Positions 28,443 to 37,090 of a stretch of 54,627 bases of DNA are shown in pieces. The position numbers and the translations under genes were made by a program. Source of the DNA: Deltaproteobacteria bacterium (lineage in GTDB: Bacteria; Desulfobacterota; Desulfarculia; Adiutricales; Adiutricaceae); contig JAISFS010000323.1 in assembly GCA_031263485.1 (NCBI GenBank), forward strand, positions 1-54,627. Reading direction: 5' to 3'. The notes under the pieces are model-generated. The model was not told the origin of the DNA, searched no databases, and was given only the letters and a program-made list of their open reading frames with translations. Each line of letters begins with the position of its first letter. Positions within the stretch are counted from its first letter, which is position 1.

Positions 28443-29259
28443 CCCGCAAGTCCCGCCTGCGGCGGCGGACCTCCGATGCCCCGCGGACGGCCGCTCCCCC
28501 GCGCCGGGCCCGGACGAAGCGGACGGATCCGTCCCCGCGAATGCCCATGCCCATGCGAAGCCTCCTGCTGCCGCTGGCGCCTTGCCCCGCACGAAGCCTC
28601 CTGCTGCCGCTGGCGCCTTGCCCCGCACGATTTCCCTGGCCGACGCGAAGGGCCTGCCCAGCGCGGGCGCCCTGGCCCCAGTTAAGTCCCTGATCCGCGT
28701 AGCCCCCGTCCTCGCGGCCCTGGCTCTCCTGGCCTGGGCCGGCCTTTACGCCTCCCCCGCATCGGCGGCCGATCCGGTCGACGGGACTCCGCCTCCCGCG
28801 GATGGCCAGGAGTCGGCCAGAGCTCGGCCCGGACGCGCGGCCCCGGTCTCCTCCTGGAGCCTCGCGCACCTCTACGACGTCATGAGCCGTGAGGATCCCC
28901 TAAACGAGAGGGACATCGATCTGTATATCAGCCATCTCGACAGGATCGAGGCCTTGAAGGAGGACCCTTCGGGGCTCTCGGAAATCCTCGTCGCCACCGG
29001 CTGGTCCGAGAGCCGGCTGGCATACGTGACCACGAAGACGGGGATAGCGCTTCTGGGGCATCTGGACCCGGACGGCCTCAAGACCAGGAAGATCCCGCCC
29101 TTCGCGAGGCCCAGCCGGGACGAGACGGCCCTGGTCCTTTCCCGCGAGCCCGCGATCGCGAAGGCCTACGCCCAGGTTATCCGGAACCGCCGGGCGAAGG
29201 CCGCCCCGGACAGCCCCCCGCCCCCCGCCAGGAAAGGCGCCAGGCGGAAAGGCGCCTGA
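28429..29259 (+). CDS. Divergent founding-type member of the small secreted protein family
   Basis: 276 residues. The core is VMSREDPLNERDIDLYISHL, then ESRLAYVTTKTGIALLG, matching the R..Y...K...G pattern of the ten genes that follow. A hydrophobic signal or anchor segment (VAPVLAALALLAWAGLYA) lies at about 89-108. It is preceded by a long Pro/Ala-rich extension with a duplicated 12-residue unit (KPPAAAGALPRT). The usual TP-A-P motif is missing and a basic tail is added. ATG overlaps the preceding gene, placing it in the gmhA operon. A later start is possible. Function unknown. Confidence 0.65.
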   Translation: MSRPDPQVPPAAADLRCPADGRSPAPGPDEADGSVPANAHAHAKPPAAAGALPRTKPPAAAGALPRTISLADAKGLPSAGALAPVKSLIRVAPVLAALALLAWAGLYASPASAADPVDGTPPPADGQESARARPGRAAPVSSWSLAHLYDVMSREDPLNERDIDLYISHLDRIEALKEDPSGLSEILVATGWSESRLAYVTTKTGIALLGHLDPDGLKTRKIPPFARPSRDETALVLSREPAIAKAYAQVIRNRRAKAAPDSPPPPARKGARRKGA

Positions 29260-29487
29260 GCGCGGGCGATCCGCGCGGACTCCCCGCCCGCCCGGGATAC
29301 CTCCCGCGTGATTCCCGGTGCGCGGCGCCGGTCCCGCGACTCATGCCGCGCCCCGATTTCAGCCCGCGAGGCATGCCGCGCCCGGTGTTCAGCCCGCGAG
29401 GCATGCCGCGCCCGGAGCCCGGAGCGCGATACCCGACGAACCATGCCGGACGATAGCCGCACGTTAACGAAAGGGAAGGTTACCCCC

Positions 29488-29913
29488 TTGAAACCCTCAC
29501 GCCGCACAGCTTTCCTGATGGCCGCCCCCCTCGCGGCCATGGCCTCCCTCCTGCTCGCCGCCTCCTTTGCCCAGGCCCAGGCTCCAGACGACCTCGAGGC
29601 GTTCTTCGCCTCCCAGCCCCCGCTCAAGGCCTCCGAGATCCCGATAGCCCTGGACGCGTTGCGCCTGGTCTCCCAGAACGCCTCGGACGAGTCGATAGAC
29701 CGCCTGGCGGCCAGACACGGGGTATCCAAGGAGAGGCTGGACTTCATCGTCACCAAGGTCATGGCCTCCGTGATCCTGATAGCGAGGCCCGGGGACGCCG
29801 AAGCCGCGGCGCAGGCCTCAGGGGCCCGCGCGGCGCTCCCCACCCCCGCCGAACTCGAGCTGGTCCGCCCACACTACGCGGCCCTGGCCGAGTTCTTCCC
29901 CGGACTGAAGTAG
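29488..29913 (+). CDS. Small secreted protein family, member 2
   Basis: 141 residues from a TTG with AAGGGAAGG upstream. Signal peptide ends at ASFAQA. Mature part: FFASQPPLKASEI, a helix, then RLDFIVTKVMASVILIA and LPTPAELELVRPHY. No cysteines. An ATG at 29443 would place extra residues before the signal peptide and is less likely. Expected to be exported; no known domain recognised. Confidence 0.7.
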   Translation: MKPSRRTAFLMAAPLAAMASLLLAASFAQAQAPDDLEAFFASQPPLKASEIPIALDALRLVSQNASDESIDRLAARHGVSKERLDFIVTKVMASVILIARPGDAEAAAQASGARAALPTPAELELVRPHYAALAEFFPGLK

Positions 29914-30234
29914 CCCGGGCCGACGTAAGGCCGGGCCGCGGGAAGGCCAGACCGCCGGGACCTCAGTTCCCTTCACCCTTCTTCCCTCCCCATGTCCCGG
30001 TACCCGTACTCCCGCCCGTACTCCCAGTACCCGCCGCGCCCCCAGGGTCACGTCCCTGCGCCGACGCCGGGCGCCGCGGAGGACTCCCGCCGGGAGGGGG
30101 CCAAAGACCCAGGACGGGCGCGGGACGAGCGTTCGCGAAGTCGTCTGCCCTCTCCGGGGCCCGGTCCGGCGCACCCTCGCCCGCCTCGCGGGAGGCGCTG
30201 TCCAAGGCCGTGTAATGAACGTCCGGAAAGCCCT

Positions 30235-30262
30235 TTGATCCGGACCCGGTTCCTGCTAGACT
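30235..30262 (+). promoter_or_regulatory. Possible promoter of member 3, with leader hairpin
   Basis: TTGATC, 16-bp spacer, TAGACT. A C-run/G-run hairpin (CCCCCCTAGGGACAGGGGGG) follows at about 30288-30308, before the ATG at 30342. Confidence 0.4.
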
Positions 30263-30341
30263 TGGACATTCCCCCGCAAACCCCCCTTCCCCCCTAGGGA
30301 CAGGGGGGATTTCAACGCCCGGACCCGGAGACCGCGCCGCC

Positions 30342-30815
30342 ATGGAACCTCGCGCATCAGGACGCCCGTTCCCCGCCTTCGCGCCCGCGTCCGCCGGAGC
30401 CGTAGCGCGCCCCCTCGCCGTTCTGGCGCTCGTCGCGGCCCTCGCGGCCGCCGCCGCGCCCCTGGCCGCCCAGGAGGGCCCCCCTCCCCTTCCGCCCGAG
30501 GTCTTCGCCGGCCAGAAGCCGGTGACCGAGGCCGATCTGGACCTCGCCGTGGATCTCATCGCCCGGGGCAGGGAGGGGAACGCCACCGCCGCGGACATGG
30601 AGACCCTGGCCAAACGCCATAAGGTGGAGGAGCCCTTCCGCGCCGCCTACGTGGCAGCCCGTTTCGGGGCGGGCATCCTGATGCTGAGGCAGGGGGCCAC
30701 CCCCGAGCAGATCCAGGAGTTCTACGGGACCCCGCTCGCCGTTCCCTCGGACGAAGAGCTGGAGTCGATACGGGCCATGTTGCCCCGGATTGAGGCCCGG
30801 CTCGGCCTGAAATAG
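30342..30815 (+). CDS. Small secreted protein family, member 3
   Basis: 157 residues. Signal peptide (LAVLALVAALAAAAAPLAAQ), then VFAGQKPVTEADLDLAVDLI, FRAAYVAARFGAGILMLRQG, and YGTPLAVPSDEELESIRAML. The mature domain is about 110 residues, predicted all-helical, without Cys. Exported protein of unknown role. Confidence 0.78.
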   Translation: MEPRASGRPFPAFAPASAGAVARPLAVLALVAALAAAAAPLAAQEGPPPLPPEVFAGQKPVTEADLDLAVDLIARGREGNATAADMETLAKRHKVEEPFRAAYVAARFGAGILMLRQGATPEQIQEFYGTPLAVPSDEELESIRAMLPRIEARLGLK

Positions 30816-30937
30816 CCGGAACCCCCCCCTTCCATTCGCCCGCGCGTGGCGGACCGCCGCGCCGTCGGCGCGGCTTCAGGCGCGCCGCACGGCCTAACCA
30901 CCGACCCGACGTCCGGGCGGCAGAAAGAGCCCTCATC

Positions 30938-31372
30938 ATGAGATACCCCGCGACCGCCGCCGGGGCCGCCGTCCCTGCGGCAGCCCTGGCCCTGATCATG
31001 GCCTTCGCCTCGGCCCCCGTGACCGCCCTGGCCCAGCAGCAACAGATGCTGCCCGACGAGATCTTCCGGAACCAGCACCCCATCACCGCCGCGGACGTGG
31101 ACGCGGCGGTCGACATCATCAAGATCTCCTCCCGGAACCCCAGCGAGGAGGACATGCGGGCAATCGCCACCAAATACGGATACGACGACCTCCGCCTGGC
31201 CTACATCTCCACGAAATTCATGGCCGGGATGCTCCTGCTCATACCCGCCGGCCTGACGGCCGACCAGGTGGCGGAACAGTTCGGGACCCCTCTCGCCTTG
31301 CCCGACGACGCGGAACTCGAGGTCGTGCGCGCCGCGTTGCCCCGTCTGATGGAAAGCACCGGGCTTAAGTAG
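30938..31372 (+). CDS. Small secreted protein family, member 4
   Basis: 144 residues, the most typical member. Signal peptide to about ALAQQ, EIFRNQHPITAADVDAAVDI, then LRLAYISTKFMAGMLLLIPA, FGTPLALPDDAELEVVRAAL and a C-terminal TGLK. AGAAAGAG lies about 8 nt upstream of the ATG. A good query for defining the family. Confidence 0.8.
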   Translation: MRYPATAAGAAVPAAALALIMAFASAPVTALAQQQQMLPDEIFRNQHPITAADVDAAVDIIKISSRNPSEEDMRAIATKYGYDDLRLAYISTKFMAGMLLLIPAGLTADQVAEQFGTPLALPDDAELEVVRAALPRLMESTGLK

Positions 31373-31584
31373 CCTTCCCGCCGCTCCGCCGAAGCCTTCC
31401 GCCTCCTGCGGCCTCCGCAGGAGTGCGCCGAGGGACGTGACCGGACGGATATCGCCTCCGGCCTCATCCGGCAAGGCCATGAACGCCCTCGGTCGACCTG
31501 GCCCTGACCTTGGCCTCCGCCTTTCCCTGGACGTCGCCTGAGCCATGGCGCCCGCGTCTTCACTCGCCCTTGAACCCCGCCCCT

Positions 31585-31660
31585 GCCCCTGCCACGACAG
31601 ATCTTCCGGGACGGGAGCCCCGTCGTCTCACAGACCCGGCGGTCGACATCCTCTAGGCCG
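31585..31660 (+). pseudogene. Relic of a further family member
   Basis: QIFRDGSPVVSQ in one frame is followed, after a frameshift, by DPAVDIL and a stop. The DNA aligns with the EIFRNQHP...DAAVDII segment of the preceding gene. Only this short piece is recognisable, so an old duplicate has decayed between members 4 and 5. Confidence 0.5.
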
Positions 31661-31841
31661 CATCATCTGGGCCGCATCCAAGAACCTCTTCGGCGCTTCA
31701 TGACGCGCGCCCCGCCCCTCGCCGGGAAGGGCTCCCGCCCGTCCTGCCGGGCGCGGAACGCCGTCCGTCGGAAAAGGCGCCGGTCTTCGGCAGGCGGACG
31801 ATGCCAGGCCGAGCGCCCTCAATCCTCAAGGATCTCCTCCG

Positions 31842-32336
31842 ATGCCAATGCCAGAACCGAAACTTCCCGCCCTCCCAGCCATTTCCGCATTTCCCGCCGC
31901 CCGACTCGCCATGGCGGCGCTCGCTTTAGCGTTCGCTTTCGCCCTCACGCTCGCCGCCGGACCGCTGGCGGCCCAGACGGGATCCGGGATGCAGGTCACC
32001 ACGGAGATCTTCGATGATCAGCCCCCCCTCTCTGAAGCCGACTTCCCTGCGGTCGTGGAGCTCCTGACCCTTCTCAGCGCCCCCGACGTCGACCCCGCTT
32101 CCAGGCAGGACGCCTTTCAGGAGGTGGCCGACAAGCACAAGACGACCGTGCGCCGCCTGACCTACGCCTACCTTAAATGCACGATAGGCCTGACGTCCCT
32201 CCTGCTGGGAGGCTTGAGCGACGCGGACGTCGAGCAGATTGCCGGGAGCCCGCTCGCGGCCCCGACCGAAGCCGAGCTTGAAGTGGTGAGGGCCCACCGG
32301 GACGAGATCTCCGCCGCGCTGAACCCGGAGGACTGA
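31842..32336 (+). CDS. Small secreted protein family, member 5
   Basis: 164 residues. Signal peptide LAMAALALAFAFALTLAAG..AQ, then IFDDQPPLSEADFPAVVELL, RRLTYAYLKCTIGLTSLLLG (with a Cys absent from most members) and SPLAAPTEAELEVVRAHRDE. AAGGA lies 9 nt upstream of the ATG. Confidence 0.78.
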   Translation: MPMPEPKLPALPAISAFPAARLAMAALALAFAFALTLAAGPLAAQTGSGMQVTTEIFDDQPPLSEADFPAVVELLTLLSAPDVDPASRQDAFQEVADKHKTTVRRLTYAYLKCTIGLTSLLLGGLSDADVEQIAGSPLAAPTEAELEVVRAHRDEISAALNPED

Positions 32337-32704
32337 AACCGGCGCGACCGTCGTCCGCAGACCCCCGTCCTTCGCGCAAGCCCTCCTCTCCTCCCCGACC
32401 GGCGGGCGTCCCCGGATTGAGGGCTCCCGTGCGGGACGTCGCCCCGAAACCCCACTCCCCCGGCCTCTCGTTTGCACGCTGCCTGCCGGACGGAGCTTGC
32501 CTTCCGACCGATGCCCGTTATAATTGTCCCGGTCGCCGCCTCGCCGAGCGCCGGGTCGCGCCAAAACGTCAAACGCAGGCCGACATTCCTAAATCGAAGG
32601 CCTGTCCCCGGCCCTTCCTCGCTCCCCCACCGCTCCACGCGCCTTCGGCGCGTACCGGCCCACGCCGGATCTGTGCAAGCGCACCCGGTTCCGCATGCCC
32701 CGTC

Positions 32705-32852
32705 CTGAGCCTGTCCGGCGCCCGCCCGGAGCCGGTCCGGCATCTATCCGGAGCCTGTCCGGCGCCCGCCCGGAGCCTGTCCGCCATCTCTATCCGGAGC
32801 CTGTCCGCCATCCGTCCGACTCTTGTCCGGAGCCTGTCCGGCGTCCGTCAGG
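32705..32852. repeat. Degenerate repeats of CCGGAGCCTGTCCG
   Basis: Several copies of a CCGGAGCCTGTCCGxC word spaced irregularly between members 5 and 6. All three frames are open through it but no start or domain supports coding. Confidence 0.6.
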
Positions 32853-32968
32853 TTCACCCCCGGCTCCTCACGCCGGCCCGCAAGAGTTTCGTCTGCCTCC
32901 GATCGTGCCGGAGGCGCCGAATCGGGCCCGACTCCCCCCGCATCGACGGGAAGCGCCGGGCCCTGCCT

Positions 32969-33065
32969 GCGGTCGCCCCTGCGACCGCAAAGCGCGCCCC
33001 TCCTTCGGGAGAGGGCCGACACGCGCCCCCCTTGGGGCGCCAAACACCGCCTTCGGGCGGAGGAG
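32969..33065 (+). promoter_or_regulatory. Four consecutive hairpins before member 6
   Basis: Stems at 32969-32988 (GCGGTCGC/GCGACCGC), about 32996-33016 (TTCG loop), 33023-33040 (GCGCCCC/GGGGCGC) and 33047-33060 (CCGCC-TTCG-GGCGG). The last touches the GGAGGAG ribosome-binding site. A structured leader that could limit translation or protect the mRNA. Confidence 0.55.
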
Positions 33066-33078
33066 TCAACCGACACAC

Positions 33079-33483
33079 ATGCTAATCACGAACCTAACCA
33101 AGTCTTTGGCATTCCTGGGCCTCGCCGCCCTCGTCCTCGCCGCCGCGCCGGCATTCGCCCAGAATCCCTTCGCGGATCAGGCCCCCCTGACCGCCGCCGA
33201 CATCCCGGCCATAATCGAGATCCTCGAGACCGCCCGCGCCAACCCCACCGACCAGGCCGCCGTCATGGCGGTGTACACCAAGCACAACCTGGACGCCATG
33301 CGCGGCGCCTACCTTACCCTCAGGACCGGGGCCGGCGTCTCGATGCTCATGGCCAACATGACCCGCGAGCAGGCCGCCCAGCAGATGGGCGGCGTGGACA
33401 ACGTGCCCTCCGATGCCGAGATAGCCGTGATCAAGGACAACCTGCCCGCCCTCCAGGCCGCCATGGGCATGCCGGCGCAGTAG
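33079..33483 (+). CDS. Small secreted protein family, member 6
   Basis: 134 residues from ATG 33079, with GGAGGAG upstream. Clear signal peptide (MLITNLTKSLAFLGLAALVL..AFAQ). Mature part: PFADQAPLTAADIPAIIEIL, MRGAYLTLRTGAGVSMLM, VPSDAEIAVIKDNL. The TP-A-P motif is altered to VDNVPSDAE. Followed by an intrinsic terminator, so the array has at least two transcription units. Confidence 0.82.
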   Translation: MLITNLTKSLAFLGLAALVLAAAPAFAQNPFADQAPLTAADIPAIIEILETARANPTDQAAVMAVYTKHNLDAMRGAYLTLRTGAGVSMLMANMTREQAAQQMGGVDNVPSDAEIAVIKDNLPALQAAMGMPAQ

Positions 33484-33548
33484 CGGCAGCCCGGGCTGGC
33501 CCCGGAGCCTCGCGGCATGCCTCCGGCGCCTTGGCCCGCTTTTTCCCG

Positions 33549-33586
33549 AGCGGGGGCCGCTTTTCGGCGGTCCTCGCTTTTTTTTT
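33549..33586 (+). terminator. Intrinsic terminator after member 6
   Basis: Stem GCGGGGGCCGC / GGCGGTCCTCGC (11 pairs with two G-U) followed by nine T, about 65 nt past the stop codon. Confidence 0.85.
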
Positions 33587-34006
33587 AGGCTTCTCTGGCA
33601 TGTAACGGCTTTTTGAGTGTCATGGCCTTGGGCATCCGTCATATAGTGAAGCCACAAAAAAGGGTTCGTGCGCCGGAGCGGCGATAATCGACATGGAAAT
33701 CGCGGACGGCCCCCGCCCCCTCCCCCCGGACAGCTGTGGAAATCGTGACCGGATCGCGTCGGCCCCGCTCCGAGCCCCGGTCTCGGGTTTTCCTGCCTCG
33801 CGGCACCGGCGGGCTTGCGCCTGCGGCTACGCTCGCATCATGCGCCTTCCCCCTTGCGGCCTCAACGTCCGAGCCATCGGCGGAGACCTCCGGAAACCGC
33901 CCGTCCCTGACAGGATGAGGCATGTGCCGCGCACGATGCCGTGCCCGCCGCACCCTTCCCGCCTCGTGGCCGCATCGACGATGCCGGTGACGCCGTGTCG
34001 ACCGAG

Positions 34007-34738
34007 ATGATCATGACTCAAGCAAGACAGCCCGTTCCGGCGCTAGGAGCCTGTTGCATAATTCACAATTGCATTGCCACGGCGCTATTGGTTGTGGGAG
34101 GACTGCTTCTTGCCTGCCACATCCATCCTCGTACCCTTCCTCAAAACCCTTTATGCAACAGGCTCCTAGGTCGCCGCCTCGCCGCGCTGGCGTCCGCAGC
34201 GGCGATCGCGCTTTGCGCGCCGCCTGCGGTCGCCTGGACCGACGGGCCGACCCGCGATGTCTTCCGTAACCAGCCGCCCTTATCCGACGAGGACGTGACG
34301 GACATCCTGACGCTCATGGCCGCTTGGGAAGGGAACGGGGAAGGGAACGGAGAAGGGGAAGGGAACGGAGAAGGGGAAGGGAACGGAGAAGGGGAAGGGA
34401 ACGGAGAAGGAGAAGGGAACGGAGAAGGGAACGGTAACGCGGTCGCCGCGATACTCGCCAGGCGCGGTTGGGACGAAAGGAGGGTGCAGTACCTGGTCAT
34501 GAGATGCATGGCCGCGTACGTGATCATCGACCCCGAAACGCCCTTTTCCGGAGGCGATCTGCTCAGGCGCTTCGGAACCCCGCTCGCAGTGCCTTCCCAA
34601 GACGAAATGGCCGTCCTCAGACGCCGCTACGGGGATCTCGCGCGAAACGGCAGGCTTCTTGCCCTGATTGCCTCAGACGTTTTGGAACGGGCGCCCGAGA
34701 GTCCCCCTGAAGGCAGTGCCGGATCCGTCCCCCCTTGA
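34007..34738 (+). CDS. Small secreted protein family, member 7, with in-frame MITE and EGNG repeat
   Basis: 243 residues as the frame now stands. The MITE (34047-34165) plus its 4-bp target duplication adds 41 codons after MIMTQARQPVPALG. The pre-insertion N-terminus would have read on into RRLAALASAAAIALCAPPAVA, a normal signal peptide. The family core follows: VFRNQPPLSDEDVTDILTLM, then a 36-residue Glu-Gly-Asn repeat, RRVQYLVMRCMAAYVII, RFGTPLAVPSQDEMAVLRRR, and a C-terminal extension. The MITE-encoded part is hydrophobic (IATALLVVGGLLLAC) and could act as a second signal or anchor. The gene may still be functional; no frameshift is seen. Confidence 0.65.
   Translation: MIMTQARQPVPALGACCIIHNCIATALLVVGGLLLACHIHPRTLPQNPLCNRLLGRRLAALASAAAIALCAPPAVAWTDGPTRDVFRNQPPLSDEDVTDILTLMAAWEGNGEGNGEGEGNGEGEGNGEGEGNGEGEGNGEGNGNAVAAILARRGWDERRVQYLVMRCMAAYVIIDPETPFSGGDLLRRFGTPLAVPSQDEMAVLRRRYGDLARNGRLLALIASDVLERAPESPPEGSAGSVPP
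34047..34165. mobile_element. 119-bp MITE (family 1, copy B) inside member 7
   Basis: GAGCCTGTTGCATAA...TTATGCAACAGGCTC, flanked by CTAG at 34043-34046 and 34166-34169. Nearly identical to copy A in opposite orientation, so it moved recently. In this orientation one frame is open right through. Confidence 0.88.
34326..34434. repeat. In-frame GGAGAAGGGGAAGGGAAC minisatellite
   Basis: About six 12-18-bp purine-rich units encode (EGNGEG)n inside member 7. Units are multiples of three, so copy-number change would lengthen or shorten the protein without frameshift. Confidence 0.85.
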
Positions 34739-34825
34739 CCGGAAGGCGCGCTCCGGACATAATCGACCATGCCCGGGCCGATGCGGCGGGCCGTGTCCGT
34801 GCCGTGCGCCGGAAAGGGGTACAAC

Positions 34826-35287
34826 TTGAGACCTTCCTCGCAGCCTTTTCGCCAACTGGCCTTTCCGGCGCTCGCGTCGCTGGCGGCACTCGCGGCGCTT
34901 GCCCTTGCCGCGCCGTTGGCCCGTGCCCAGCCCCCGGACACCGGCCTTGCCCCGGACAGCACCCTGGAAACCGTATTGCAGGGCCAGCCTCCCCTGACCG
35001 AAGAGGAGCTGCCCGCCGCGGTCGAGATCCTTATCGACCTGGACGCCGACGGCTCCGGATACGACAGGATAGGCGCGAAATACGGGCTGGACCGGAACCG
35101 CCTGATCTATTTCGCCAACAAGCTGACAGCGGGCATGTGGATGCTCGACCCGGACTTCAACGCCCCAGCCGAGGACGTGGCCATGGCCTTGGGGACCCCG
35201 CTGGCGTTGCCCTCCCCCGAGGAACTCGCGCTGATAGGCTCCCATTACGACGAAATCAGGGCGGCCAGGGAAGCGGCGCGGCGGTAG
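34826..35287 (+). CDS. Small secreted protein family, member 8
   Basis: 153 residues from a TTG with GGAAAGGGG upstream. An ATG at 34769 would add 19 residues before the signal peptide. Signal peptide ASLAALAALALAAPLARAQ, then VLQGQPPLTEEELPAAVEIL, NRLIYFANKLTAGMWML, LGTPLALPSPEELALIGSHY. No Cys in the mature part. Confidence 0.75.
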   Translation: MRPSSQPFRQLAFPALASLAALAALALAAPLARAQPPDTGLAPDSTLETVLQGQPPLTEEELPAAVEILIDLDADGSGYDRIGAKYGLDRNRLIYFANKLTAGMWMLDPDFNAPAEDVAMALGTPLALPSPEELALIGSHYDEIRAAREAARR

Positions 35288-35576
35288 CCGCGCCTAGCGG
35301 ACGCCCGCTTATGCCTGCGGGGCGTTCCGACGGTACCCGGAACGCCTCGCAGGCCCTTCGGCCATCGCCGCATCGACCGGCGATTCCCCGGCTGCCGCCC
35401 CTGACCCGCTCATACACCGTCCCGGAGATCTTTCCGCGCCCTATACCCTATGGATCACCGATCGGGAACGGACAAAGGAGCCGCAGAGACGGCGCCTGCG
35501 ACCGAACCCGAGCGTAACCGGAGCCTCAGCCGACCCGGATCCGAAACGATACCGGTGCCGATGCAGACGCGTCAAT

Positions 35577-35665
35577 GTCGATTATCGACGCCCCTGCCCA
35601 TGAAACCTTTCGGGGCATGTCAATATGACAGGCGCCCGCAGCCGCGATGCCAAGAATATCATTCC
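35577..35665 (-). repeat. Dispersed repeat segment (MPRKVS relic)
   Basis: Minus-strand reading gives HIDMPRKVSWAGASIIDID, matching the segment at 9826-9900. It lies in the 630-bp gap between members 8 and 9, which shows no other gene. Confidence 0.45.
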
Positions 35666-35916
35666 ATGACAACGCCGGACCGTTGACGGCCGGACCGGAC
35701 AAGGCTGAGGAAAGAAACCTTCACTGGCCTCCGGCCCCTCCCCCCGGCCCGGCCCCCCCGCCTTCGGGCCGTCGCCCGCCGTGGCGCCGTCGGCCGCCGT
35801 CCCGCCCGTCCGCCGGGTTCGCGCGGGCGCGCGCCGTCGCGCGGTCCTCTCATCAACCTCCCTGGCCACATCGCCAGATACATGCCGTCACCCGCAACAC
35901 CGGATAAGTGAACATC

Positions 35917-36342
35917 ATGCGAAAACCCTTCACGGGCCCCCGGCCCCTTACCACAGTCCTGGCCGCCGCAGCCCTCGCCCTGGCCGCCTTCGCGCCGTCC
36001 TCCCCGCTCCTGGCCCAGGGGCTCCCCCCGGAAGTCTTCCAGAATCAACCGCCGATGACCGCGGCGGAGGCCGAGGTCGGCATGGAGATCCTTCAAGCCT
36101 CCATGGCCGACGCCGACGAGGCCGCCATAGAGGGTATCGCCTCGAAGGCGAAGATGGACAAGATGCGCTCCTTGTACGTCACAACAAAGCTGATGGCCGG
36201 GTTCCTCCTCACCCTTCCGGGCACCACCGAGAAGGACATCGCCGAACAACTAGGGACCCCGGAGGCCCTCCCGACGGCGACCGAGCGCGAGCTGGTGAAA
36301 CCGTACCTGGGCACCTTGAATAAGATGATGGGCATAGAGTAG
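35917..36342 (+). CDS. Small secreted protein family, member 9
   Basis: 141 residues from ATG 35917 (an in-frame GTG lies 9 nt earlier, after GGATAA). Signal peptide LAAAALALAAFAPSSPLLAQ, then VFQNQPPMTAAEAEVGMEIL, MRSLYVTTKLMAGFLLTLPG and LGTPEALPTATERELVKPYL. Very close to members 10 and 11, including about 50 bp of upstream DNA. Confidence 0.82.
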   Translation: MRKPFTGPRPLTTVLAAAALALAAFAPSSPLLAQGLPPEVFQNQPPMTAAEAEVGMEILQASMADADEAAIEGIASKAKMDKMRSLYVTTKLMAGFLLTLPGTTEKDIAEQLGTPEALPTATERELVKPYLGTLNKMMGIE

Positions 36343-36664
36343 CGACCCCCGTCCGCCCGCCCGCGGCCGGATGCCGGTCCCTCGCAGGGACCGTGTCCCG
36401 CCGCCGGCGCGGTCGGCCCCGTCGGAGCCCGTCGACAGCACGGCCATAAGGCGGACCTCCGCAGGAGAATCCCGCCGCAGGCCGGCCAGCGACCTCTCCG
36501 CAACGGAAGCGTCCCGCCACAGGCTTGGCCCCCGACCTCACCGCAACTGAAGCATCCCGCCGCCCGCCTACGCTACCCGCTTTCGCTCCCCCTTCTCCGC
36601 CAGTCTTCCTGGTTACGGCGCCGGATACAGGCCCGTCACCCGCTACAGCGGACAAGTGAACGCC

Positions 36665-37090
36665 ATGCGAAAACCCTTCCCGGGCTCCCGTCCCCTTCCC
36701 CCCGTCCTGGCCGCCGCGGCCCTCGCTCTTGCCGCCTTCACGCCGTTTGCCCACCTCCTGGCCCAGGAACTCCCCCCGGAAACCTTCGAGAACCAGCCGC
36801 CGTTGACGGCGGAGGAGGCCGAAGCCGGCATGGAGATCCTGAAGGCCTCAATGGCAGACGTGGACGAGTCGGTCGTAGAGTGGATCGCCGCCAAGGCAGG
36901 CATGGACGATGCGCGTACCATGTACGTCACCACCAAGATGATGGCCGGATTCCTCCTCACCGTTCCGGGAGCCACCGAGGAGGACATCGCCGCCAGCCTC
37001 GGTACTCCCGATGCCCTCCCGACGGCGGCAGAGCGCGTGCTGGTGGAACCGCACCTGGACGCCATAAGGCTGATGATGGGGAAGAAATAG
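36665..37090 (+). CDS. Small secreted protein family, member 10
   Basis: 141 residues from ATG 36665. Signal peptide LAAAALALAAFTPFAHLLAQ, then TFENQPPLTAEEAEAGMEIL, ARTMYVTTKMMAGFLLTVPG, LGTPDALPTAAERVLVEPHL. A recent duplicate of member 9. The upstream gap holds three degenerate repeats around CCGCAxxxGAA-xCxTCCCGCC. Confidence 0.82.
   Translation: MRKPFPGSRPLPPVLAAAALALAAFTPFAHLLAQELPPETFENQPPLTAEEAEAGMEILKASMADVDESVVEWIAAKAGMDDARTMYVTTKMMAGFLLTVPGATEEDIAASLGTPDALPTAAERVLVEPHLDAIRLMMGKK

Noticed and set aside
35400-35460. Possible further family relic (PEIFPRPIP)
   Set aside because: Only EIF matches the family and the DNA does not align beyond about 10 bp.
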